6,037 bases of DNA from contig JAUWMS010000178.1 in the NCBI GenBank assembly GCA_030613045.1, forward strand, positions 1 to 6,037. Reading direction: 5' to 3'. A model generated the notes under the pieces. The model was not told the DNA's origin. It searched no databases and saw nothing but the letters and a program-made list of their open reading frames with translations. This document shows positions 1-4,821 of the stretch, one piece after another. A program made the position numbers and the translations under genes. The stretch is from Candidatus Latescibacterota bacterium. GTDB lineage: Bacteria > Latescibacterota > 4484-107. Positions within the stretch are counted from its first letter, which is position 1. Every line of letters begins with the position of its first letter.

Positions 1-476
1 GAGCAAACGATCACGACGTCGGCTTTCCCCTTCGAGACCGCCCGCTCGATGGCCGGCACGTCGAAGGCGTAGTCGTCCGCTTTCAGCATCACCTCGATCC
101 CCTCGGCTCCCAAGATGCGACTGCGAAGCTGATAGAGCGTAAACGTGGGCGTTGGAATCACCACACGCGATCCCGGACCCACCGTGACCGGCAGCGCGGC
201 CTGAATCAATTCGTTGGAGCCGTTGCCCACGAGGATGCCGTCTTTTGTCCATCCCACATGCTCCGCCAATTTTTGGGCGAGCCGGGTCTGCACAAAATCG
301 GGATAGCGTCCCCATGGCCGCGTCCGGGCCGCGTCCAGCACCTCCTCTTTGAGTTCCGGAGGAATCTCAAAGGGATTCTCGTTCTGGTTGATCTTGATCT
401 CGTGTTCGTACTCCGTCAAGGTATAAGCGGAAATCGCCCGGACCTGAGGTTTTATTTTTTTCAGGGCTTTGTTCAC
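1..476 (-). CDS. hisC: Histidinol-phosphate aminotransferase (HisC-type), N-terminal part, cut by window edge
   Basis: Only the first 158 codons are present; the 3' part lies left of the window. The family is PLP-dependent fold type I aminotransferases. HisC converts imidazole acetol phosphate plus glutamate to histidinol phosphate in cytosolic histidine synthesis. Visible family signatures are QNENPF (residues 31-36), RYPD (57-60), GNGSNELI (84-91, start of the PLP phosphate-binding region) and PTFTLY (110-115). The fragment ends at VVIVC, just where the family's SPNNPTG motif is expected. The catalytic lysine is out of view. The start is GTG (474-476): the frame is closed by a TAA a few codons upstream, no ATG lies in between, and a strong Shine-Dalgarno is correctly spaced. 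It follows the UroD-like gene after a 97-base gap holding a repeat patch. Related aminotransferases such as CobD share these motifs, but the N-terminus looks most like HisC. Confidence 0.85.
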   Translation of the reverse strand, partial: MNKALKKIKPQVRAISAYTLTEYEHEIKINQNENPFEIPPELKEEVLDAARTRPWGRYPDFVQTRLAQKLAEHVGWTKDGILVGNGSNELIQAALPVTVGPGSRVVIPTPTFTLYQLRSRILGAEGIEVMLKADDYAFDVPAIERAVSKGKADVVIVC

Positions 477-483
477 GAAGAGG

Positions 484-493
484 CTCCCCCTCC
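484..493 (-). promoter_or_regulatory. Ribosome binding site of hisC
   Basis: On the minus strand this reads GGAGGGGGAG, ending 7 bases before the GTG codon at 476. It fixes the GTG as the start, since the frame contains no other plausible start codon before the upstream stop. Confidence 0.75.
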
Positions 494-508
494 ATTTTTC
501 CAGCTTTT

Positions 509-573
509 AGCCGTCAGCCGTCGACTTTCAGCAAAACTTAGAAAGCCGGCCACTGATCGCTATCCGCTGACGT
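509..573. repeat. Degenerate heptamer repeat patch between the UroD-like gene and hisC
   Basis: The plus strand shows AGCCGTC at 509-515 and again at 516-522, then the degenerate units GACTTTC (523-529) and AGCAAAA (530-536). A second set follows: CTGATCG (553-559), CTATCCG (560-566) and CTGACGT (567-573). The two sets are in opposite orientation, since CGTCAGC at 512-518 is the exact reverse complement of GCTGACG at 566-572. An inner hairpin is also possible: CTTTC 525-529 with GAAAG 541-545, and GCCG 517-520 with CGGC 547-550. The patch ends exactly where the stop codon of the UroD-like gene begins (574). There is no U-tract, so I do not call it an intrinsic terminator. Confidence 0.6.
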
Positions 574-1635
574 TTATTTCCACCAATACGTCCGAAATTC
601 CTCCAGCGCCTCGCAGAGCGCATCCACGTTTTCCGGTGGCGTAGGGGGATAGATACCGGCGATCATCTCAAGTCCGCCTTGATGAGATCCTAACTTTCGG
701 ACCTCTTCTTCGATTAAAGCTCGAATGTCGGCGCGGGTTCCATAAGGAACAATGGCCTGCCGGTCAATGTCTAAGCTGATGCACATGCGCCCCTTGGCCT
801 TCCGGGCCAGGTTGTCAATTCCGTTGCAGAGATCCTGCGGATTGATGATAGTCACGCCCGCGGTGACGAAGTCATCCATCAATTCCATAATGTACCCGTC
901 GCTGTGAAGATAAACGTGCGCACCAGCTTCTCGACAGGGCTGCATCAGGGCCTTGTATGCCGGGGTGATCCATTTCCGAAAGGCTTTTGGACTGATCATG
1001 GAAGCCGTCTGCGTGCCCAGATCGTCCCCGAAAATCACCCTATCCACGCCCATGGAAAGCCATTGATCCACGATTTTGCTATTGTGATCCACCAACATCT
1101 CAATCAAAGCCGGAAGCTCAGACGCATCCGCGGCGATGTCCATCATCAAATTCTCAAAACCGCGCAGATAGTAGAGACGCATGAATAAGAACCCGTGCGG
1201 CACGCCCCCGGAGGTCAGAAGCCCCTCTTTTTGATCTTCCTCCACTCGCCGACGCGCTCCCTCCCAATCCGCGGGTCCCCGATCCCCCTGCACCAACGGA
1301 TCGGGTGATACGTAATCTTCCAACGCGCACCAATCCGCCAGCGGGCTTTCCTCCACCACCCCTTCCAGACCATCTATCGCGCTGCGCCACACGCATCCCC
1401 AGGCATCGGTGAATCGCTCACCCGCTCGATGCGCCGGTCCGAAGTCATAGTGAGCATAGTCCCGCTGCCCCTTCTCGAAATCGGGAAAGAGGGTGGGATG
1501 CCGCGCCAATACCTCCTCGATCTCTCCGCGAAGCTGATCCCGGGAGGCATCGGAGATGATCACGTGACAGGGCATCCACTCGGGCCCGGTCATGGAGACG
1601 TTGCGCAGAAAATTCTCGCGTTCCGAAATGGGCAT
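574..1635 (-). CDS. Uroporphyrinogen decarboxylase (URO-D) superfamily protein, substrate unknown
   Basis: A 353-residue cytosolic protein with the TIM-barrel outline of the URO-D/MtaA/CmuA superfamily, which includes haem-pathway decarboxylases and corrinoid-dependent methyltransferases. Seen in the sequence: FGDDLGTQ (202-209), followed by SPKAFRKWITPAYK (215-228), then HVYLHSDGYI (240-249) with the conserved HSDG, and INPQ (265-268). This pattern matches the large uncharacterised group annotated 'uroporphyrinogen decarboxylase family', common as paralogs in several environmental phyla. The N-terminus (PISERENFLRNV) lacks the arginine-rich RPVWFMRQAGRY-type motif of true HemE, so a haem role is unlikely. 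No corrinoid-binding partner is visible. H240, H244 and C270 could be metal ligands, but I cannot confirm this. The ATG start has AAGGAG upstream with 8-base spacing. The receiver gene lies 111 bases upstream. Confidence 0.85.
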   Translation of the reverse strand: MPISERENFLRNVSMTGPEWMPCHVIISDASRDQLRGEIEEVLARHPTLFPDFEKGQRDYAHYDFGPAHRAGERFTDAWGCVWRSAIDGLEGVVEESPLADWCALEDYVSPDPLVQGDRGPADWEGARRRVEEDQKEGLLTSGGVPHGFLFMRLYYLRGFENLMMDIAADASELPALIEMLVDHNSKIVDQWLSMGVDRVIFGDDLGTQTASMISPKAFRKWITPAYKALMQPCREAGAHVYLHSDGYIMELMDDFVTAGVTIINPQDLCNGIDNLARKAKGRMCISLDIDRQAIVPYGTRADIRALIEEEVRKLGSHQGGLEMIAGIYPPTPPENVDALCEALEEFRTYWWK

Positions 1636-1643
1636 GAAAAACG

Positions 1644-1649
1644 CTCCTT
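1644..1649 (-). promoter_or_regulatory. Ribosome binding site of the UroD-like gene
   Basis: Reads AAGGAG on the minus strand, 8 bases before the ATG at 1635. It supports that start over internal methionines. Confidence 0.7.
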
Positions 1650-1746
1650 GTATAGAGTTACGGTGTGATCAGGATACGGTCAGCGCATCGAACACGGCAG
1701 AGAGGCACGGACCGTAAACTTCAATGCACACAACCCCTTCAAACGG

Positions 1747-2103
1747 TCACGCAGCCCTCAAAAGGACTTCTATCTTTTTTTTCAGCTCGTCCAGATTGGA
1801 GGATTTGACCACGTACGCATCCGCGGCCCAACTGGAAAAATCGTCCTTGAAATGATCGTACGCCGTGTTCAGGATCACTTTGGTGTGCCGCTTCTCGGAC
1901 AGGATCTCTCGAAGCGTCTCCAATCCGTCTTTCCCCGCCATCCGGATGTCCAATACGACCAGATCCACCGGCTCCGACCGAACTATTTGCAGTGCCTCAT
2001 CTCCACTTTTCGCCAACAATACCCGATAGCCCTCCGCAAGCAATTCCTTCTCGTAGAGCGATCGAATGTCCTGTTCGTCATCCGTCACTAAAATCGTAGG
2101 CAT
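1747..2103 (-). CDS. Single-domain response regulator (CheY/Spo0F-like receiver)
   Basis: A 118-residue stand-alone receiver domain with no output domain. The signature residues are all present: acidic pair D8-D9 for Mg binding, phosphoacceptor D52 in VVLDIRM, T80 in ILNTAYD and K100 in YVVKSS. It should accept phosphate from a histidine kinase and act by protein-protein contact in the cytosol. No kinase, phosphotransferase or effector is encoded in the window, so it is an orphan whose pathway cannot be named. The ATG start (2101-2103) follows a purine-rich Shine-Dalgarno, AGAGGGGGG (2110-2118), at 6-base spacing. It sits downstream of nrdR across a 62-base gap mostly filled by a heptamer repeat. 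A 6-base inverted repeat (1710-1715 with 1743-1748) spans its stop codon but is too weak to call a terminator. Confidence 0.93.
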   Translation of the reverse strand: MPTILVTDDEQDIRSLYEKELLAEGYRVLLAKSGDEALQIVRSEPVDLVVLDIRMAGKDGLETLREILSEKRHTKVILNTAYDHFKDDFSSWAADAYVVKSSNLDELKKKIEVLLRAA

Positions 2104-2121
2104 GGAGCACCCCCCTCTTCA

Positions 2122-2181
2122 ATGAGCGATGAATAATGAGTAATGAGCAATACACCTCTCCGCCCCTATTGTTCATTGCTC
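2122..2181. repeat. ATGAGTA-type heptamer repeat with inverted mate at the nrdR 3' end
   Basis: The plus strand holds four head-to-tail heptamers: ATGAGCG (2122-2128), ATGAATA (2129-2135), ATGAGTA (2136-2142) and ATGAGCA (2143-2149). An inverted copy, TATTGTTCATTGCTC, lies at 2167-2181. It can pair with 2138-2152 over 15 positions: 13 Watson-Crick pairs, with the other two being G-U wobbles on the plus strand and mismatches on the minus strand. The loop is 14 bases (2153-2166). The right arm is inside nrdR and supplies its stop codon and last four codons. The array ends about four bases before the receiver gene's Shine-Dalgarno. Confidence 0.75.
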
Positions 2182-2624
2182 AAGAGTTTACTCAACTCCT
2201 CGACAAACTCCTTCTTATCCTTGAACGCCCGATAGACCGAAGCAAAGCGCACGTAAGCCACCTCGTCCAATTTGCGCAGTTTGTCCATGACCAATTCGCC
2301 GATCTGCTTGGCGTCTACTTCCCGCTCCTGCATGCCGACTACTTCGGATTCGATTTCGTCCACCATCGCCTCGATTCGGGCGATGGACACCGGGCGTTTG
2401 GTGCACGCAAGCCGAATGCCGTTCAGGAGTTTTTGCCGGTTGAAAGCTTCTCTTCTTCCGTCCGATTTGATCACCGTAAAGGACGCATCCTCCACATACT
2501 CGTACGTGGTGAATCGCTTCCCGCAGGCTATACATTCCCGCCTGCGTCGGATCTCTCGTCCTTCCCGGCTGGAGCGGGAATCCACCACTCTGTCTTCCAA
2601 CGATCCACAATTGGGGCAGCGCAT
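2166..2624 (-). CDS. nrdR: Transcriptional repressor NrdR of ribonucleotide reductase genes
   Basis: A 152-residue protein of the usual NrdR length. The N-terminal zinc ribbon is clear: C3-X2-C6 in MRCPNCGS and C31-X2-C34 in ECIACGKRFTTYE, with the basic stretch REIRRRR between. An ATP-cone follows from about residue 47 (FTVIKSDGRREAFNRQKLL). The family senses dATP/ATP and represses nrd operons by binding NrdR boxes. No NrdR box or nrd gene is visible here, so its targets lie elsewhere. I chose the ATG at 2622-2624 because the conserved family start is MRCP; an in-frame GTG eight codons upstream lies in a repeat. The Shine-Dalgarno is weak (GGTGAGA at 2631-2637). It follows glyA by 163 bases, as in many genomes. 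The last four residues (SNEQ) come from an intergenic-type heptamer repeat, so the native C-terminus may have been altered. Confidence 0.96.
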   Translation of the reverse strand: MRCPNCGSLEDRVVDSRSSREGREIRRRRECIACGKRFTTYEYVEDASFTVIKSDGRREAFNRQKLLNGIRLACTKRPVSIARIEAMVDEIESEVVGMQEREVDAKQIGELVMDKLRKLDEVAYVRFASVYRAFKDKKEFVEELSKLLSNEQ

Positions 2625-2633
2625 GGGTTTTCT

Positions 2634-2664
2634 CACCGCGGAGCGCACTGAGATCGCAGAGAGG
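2634..2664. repeat. Degenerate octamer repeat in the nrdR leader (first arm)
   Basis: A purine-rich plus-strand stretch built of loosely repeated 8-base units, including GCGGAGCGCACTGAGA and ending with CGCAGAGA (2655-2662). It starts inside the sequence that serves as the nrdR Shine-Dalgarno. A similar array in the opposite orientation lies at 2716-2755. Confidence 0.5.
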
Positions 2665-2670
2665 CCGCAT

Positions 2671-2720
2671 AAAAAATAGAGAAAAAAAGAACCTTTTATC
2701 TTTTTAATTTTATCTTCTCT
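2671..2720 (-). terminator. Possible intrinsic terminator after glyA, upstream of nrdR
   Basis: On the minus strand AGAGAAGA (plus 2713-2720) pairs with TTTTCTCT (plus 2678-2685) over 8 positions with one G-U wobble. A U-tract of six follows almost immediately (plus 2671-2676). The stem is A/U-rich and the loop long, so its strength is doubtful. If it works, it would end or attenuate glyA transcription before nrdR, only about 46 bases from the nrdR start. Confidence 0.35.
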
Positions 2721-2755
2721 GTCTTTCTCTGCGCTCTTTGCGTCTTTGCTGTGGC
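2716..2755. repeat. Degenerate octamer repeat in the nrdR leader (second, inverted arm)
   Basis: The plus strand is pyrimidine-rich with repeated CTTTGCGT/CTTTGCTG units (about 2736-2751) and TCTCTGCG at 2726-2733. That last octamer is the exact reverse complement of CGCAGAGA at 2655-2662 in the first arm. The minus-strand reading (CAAAGACG, CAAAGAGCG) resembles the CACAAAGA array upstream of rpiB, so both may belong to one repeat family. Confidence 0.55.
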
Positions 2756-2787
2756 TCCTTTCCTCGTTACATGGGTTCCGAACAGAA

Positions 2788-4023
2788 TCAGTCCGGCACG
2801 GGGAACTGGTCGCATAGTTCCTTAACCTGAGTCCGAACCGACTCCAGGACGTCGTCCCGGTCTATGTGGCTCAAGACCTTCCGGATCATCCCCGCGATCA
2901 CCGCCATCTCCCCTTCCTTCATGCCACGCGTCGTCAGCGCGGGGGTCCCGAGACGAACACCGCTGGTTATAGCGGGTTTTCTTAGGTCAAAGGGGATGGT
3001 GTTCTTATTCGCGGTGATGCCCGCCCGATCCAGCGCCTTTGCCGCCTTACGGCCCGTGATGCCCGTGTCCGTCAGATCTACAAGCAAAAGGTGCGTATCC
3101 GTGCCTCCCGATACCAAGCGAAAATCTGCGCTCAACAGCGCATCGGCCAAGGCTCTGGCATTGGTGACGATTTGGGCTGAGTAGGTCTTGAACGCAGGCT
3201 CGGAGTCCTCCTTAAACGCCACGGCCTTGCCCGCGATAATGTGCATCAGGGGGCCCCCTTGCGTGCCGGGGAATACCCCCCGATCTATGGCTGCGGCAAA
3301 GTGTTTCCGGCAAAGACAAAATCCTCCGCGCGGGCCTCTCAGCGTCTTATGCGTGCTGCTCGTCACCACGTCCGCGTAAGGAACCGGTGTGGGATGCACG
3401 CCCGCCGCAATCAAACCCGCGATGTGGGCCATATCCACCATCAACAGCGCGCCCACCTCATCGGCGATCTCCCGGAATGTGGCAAAATCCAGAATCCTCG
3501 GATACGCGGTCGCACCGGCTACGATGAGTTGCGGCCGGGTTTCCAGGGCCAATTTACGGAGCGCGCCGTAATCAATCCGTTCGGTTTTCCGATCCACCCC
3601 ATACGAAACCGACCGAAACCACCGCGCCGAGAAATTGACCTCGTGCCCGTGCGTCAGATGCCCCCCGTCGGACAACTTCATGCCGAGGATCGTATTCCCG
3701 GGATTGAGCAGCCCAAGATACGCGGCCATATTCGCCTGAGAGCCCGCGTGAGGCTGCACATTGGCGTGATCAGCTCCGAACAGGCGCTCCGCCCGCGTTC
3801 GAGCCAGCGTCTCGATCTGATCGGCGTACTCACATCCTTCGTAATAGCGCTTCCCCGGATACCCCTCCGCATATTTATTGGTAATTACCGAAGCCACCGC
3901 CTCCCGAACCGCCCGGCTTACGTAATTTTCCGAAGGAATCATCTGCAACTTATCCCGCTGCCGTTTCTCCTCTCCCCGGAGGGCCTCATAGACCTCCGCG
4001 TCCTTCTTTTTTAGAATATCCAA
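2788..4023 (-). CDS. glyA: Serine hydroxymethyltransferase
   Basis: A 411-residue PLP enzyme, full length for the bacterial family. It interconverts serine plus tetrahydrofolate with glycine plus 5,10-methylene-tetrahydrofolate, the main source of one-carbon units for purines, thymidylate and methionine. Key motifs: IPSENYVS (29-36), [13 protein letters not shown] (51-63), MVDMAH with D197 and H200 near the PLP ring, the Schiff-base lysine K226 in [13 protein letters not shown] (222-234), and R357 in SGVRLGTPA for the substrate carboxylate. No key residue is missing. The start codon is TTG (4021-4023): it directly precedes the conserved N-terminus and has AAGGAG at 6-base spacing, while the next methionine is residue 28. 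It lies 54 bases downstream of rpiB, and a hairpin in that spacer may attenuate it. nrdR follows after 163 bases. Confidence 0.98.
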   Translation of the reverse strand: MDILKKKDAEVYEALRGEEKRQRDKLQMIPSENYVSRAVREAVASVITNKYAEGYPGKRYYEGCEYADQIETLARTRAERLFGADHANVQPHAGSQANMAAYLGLLNPGNTILGMKLSDGGHLTHGHEVNFSARWFRSVSYGVDRKTERIDYGALRKLALETRPQLIVAGATAYPRILDFATFREIADEVGALLMVDMAHIAGLIAAGVHPTPVPYADVVTSSTHKTLRGPRGGFCLCRKHFAAAIDRGVFPGTQGGPLMHIIAGKAVAFKEDSEPAFKTYSAQIVTNARALADALLSADFRLVSGGTDTHLLLVDLTDTGITGRKAAKALDRAGITANKNTIPFDLRKPAITSGVRLGTPALTTRGMKEGEMAVIAGMIRKVLSHIDRDDVLESVRTQVKELCDQFPVPD

Positions 4024-4029
4024 TCGCTT

Positions 4030-4035
4030 CTCCTT
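4030..4035 (-). promoter_or_regulatory. Ribosome binding site of glyA
   Basis: Reads AAGGAG on the minus strand, 6 bases before the TTG start at 4023. It decides for this rare start codon. It follows directly after the U-tract of the hairpin in the rpiB-glyA spacer. Confidence 0.85.
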
Positions 4036-4077
4036 AAAAACAGGTAAAGGTAAAGCGCGTTTTCTCCACCTTTACCT
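4036..4077 (-). terminator. Terminator or attenuator hairpin between rpiB and glyA
   Basis: The spacer holds a perfect 10-base inverted repeat: AGGTAAAGGT (4042-4051) and ACCTTTACCT (4068-4077), with a 16-base loop. Read on the minus strand, the stem is followed by one G and then five U (plus 4036-4040), the form of a Rho-independent terminator. The stem begins directly after the rpiB stop codon (4078-4080), and the U-tract ends directly at the glyA Shine-Dalgarno (4030-4035). The stem is only 40 percent GC, so termination is probably partial. Such placement fits attenuation rather than a true operon end. Confidence 0.55.
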
Positions 4078-4530
4078 CTACCCATTCCCGCCTTTTTCCT
4101 CATAGCTCCGTATTTTCCCCACTCTGCGCGCGTGCCGATCTCCTTCAAATGCCGTGCTCAGCCAAGTCTCTGAGATCTCCATCGCTGCTTTCGGGGAGAG
4201 GATGCGTCCTCCGAGGGCCAGGATATTGGCATCGTTGTGGCGCCGGGCCATCGCCGCCATCTCCGGTGTGAGGCACAGAGCGGCCCGAATGCCCCGAACT
4301 TTATTCGCCGAGATGGACATCCCGATGCCCGTCCCGCAGACCAGGATCCCCAAGTCGAACTCCCCTCGAACCACGGCCTCGGCCAGGGGAAACGCGGTGT
4401 CCGGATAATCCACCGTATCCTCCGAATCCGCGCCGAAATCCTGCCACAAGGTTCCCCTCGCACTCAGAAAAACCTTGATTTGCTCCTTCAATTCGAACCC
4501 TGCATGATCGCTTCCGATGGCAATTTTCAT
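4078..4530 (-). CDS. rpiB: Ribose-5-phosphate isomerase B
   Basis: A 150-residue cytosolic enzyme of the RpiB/LacA/LacB family that interconverts ribulose-5-phosphate and ribose-5-phosphate in the pentose phosphate pathway. Motifs: IGSDHAGFELK (5-15) with D8-H9, DYPDTA (41-46), and the catalytic loop CGTGIGMSISANKV with C65, the expected isomerisation base. RRHNDANILALGGR (96-109) includes H98, which matches the histidine implicated in ring opening. The cysteine favours ribose over galactose isomerases. I chose ATG 4528-4530 because the family begins MKIAIGSDHAG; a GTG 13 codons upstream would start inside a CACAAAG repeat. The Shine-Dalgarno is poor (GGA about 7 bases before the ATG). It precedes glyA and nrdR, a common neighbourhood. 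The gap to ogt upstream is 264 bases and full of repeats. Confidence 0.96.
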   Translation of the reverse strand: MKIAIGSDHAGFELKEQIKVFLSARGTLWQDFGADSEDTVDYPDTAFPLAEAVVRGEFDLGILVCGTGIGMSISANKVRGIRAALCLTPEMAAMARRHNDANILALGGRILSPKAAMEISETWLSTAFEGDRHARRVGKIRSYEEKGGNG

Positions 4531-4558
4531 GGTGTTCCAATCGTTCAAACGCTCCCGC

Positions 4559-4581
4559 CACAAAGACACAAAGGCACAAAG
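4559..4581. repeat. CACAAAG octamer repeat upstream of rpiB
   Basis: CACAAAG occurs three times at 4559-4565, 4567-4573 and 4575-4581, separated by single bases, giving an exact 8-base period. It lies about 30 bases upstream of the rpiB start. Read on the minus strand it encodes the LCVFV-like peptide that often appears as a spurious start of annotated proteins. I see no inverted mate within the gap. Confidence 0.8.
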
Positions 4582-4656
4582 AAAGTTCCTGACTCAGGTT
4601 TCGGATATTCCTCAGTGTTCTGTATCCTGCAAAAATTTCCCCTCAGAGAAGCCCAC

Positions 4657-4718
4657 TCAAAATCCAAAGGCCAAAGCCTAAATGTCAAAAGAAATCCAAA
4701 TGCCAAATGCCAAAATCT
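4657..4718. repeat. AAATGCC-type heptamer array (left arm of inverted pair)
   Basis: Plus-strand heptamers in register: TCAAAAT (4657), CCAAAGG (4664), CCAAAGC (4671), CTAAATG (4678) and TCAAAAG (4685). After a 6-base slip come AAATGCC (4698), AAATGCC (4705) and AAAATCT (4712). Positions 4664-4689 match the reverse complement of 4787-4812 at 23 of 26 bases. The array lies in the ogt-rpiB gap and shows no coding potential. Confidence 0.8.
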
Positions 4719-4765
4719 GAAAACACGTAAGCGCGACTTTTAGCTCTAAGAGTTCGCTCTTTTTC

Positions 4766-4821
4766 GACTTTGGATTTTGAGCTTGATTTGACATTTAGAC
4801 TTTGGACTTTGACATTATGAC
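4766..4821. repeat. TTTGACA-type heptamer array (right arm), reaching into ogt
   Basis: Plus-strand heptamers in register: TTTGACA (4787), TTTAGAC (4794), TTTGGAC (4801), TTTGACA (4808) and TTATGAC (4815), preceded by the looser units GACTTTG (4766) and GATTTTG (4773). On the minus strand this is the same consensus as the left arm. It overlaps the ogt 3' end and provides its TAA stop and last eight codons. Confidence 0.8.

Noticed and set aside
574..1635. HemE, the haem-pathway uroporphyrinogen decarboxylase
   Set aside because: The arginine-bearing N-terminal HemE motif is absent; only general superfamily motifs are present.
1710..1748. Terminator after the receiver gene
   Set aside because: The inverted repeat GACCGT/ACGGTC is only 6 bases with a 27-base loop and no U-tract.
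2625..2648. Longer nrdR start at the GTG at 2646-2648
   Set aside because: The conserved NrdR N-terminus begins with the zinc ribbon MRCPNC, and the extra codons are repeat sequence.
2136..2651. Plus-strand 171-residue frame antisense to nrdR
   Set aside because: It lies opposite a fully recognisable nrdR and begins inside a heptamer repeat.
3241..4014. Plus-strand 257-residue frame antisense to glyA
   Set aside because: glyA is unmistakable on the other strand. This frame is a by-product of its codon bias and has no family motifs.
4531..4569. Longer rpiB start at the GTG at 4567-4569
   Set aside because: The added 13 residues come partly from the CACAAAG repeat, and the family start is MKIAIGSDHAG at 4530.
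4657..4821. CRISPR array
   Set aside because: The units are only 7 bases, directly adjacent and degenerate, with no spacers of regular length and no cas genes.
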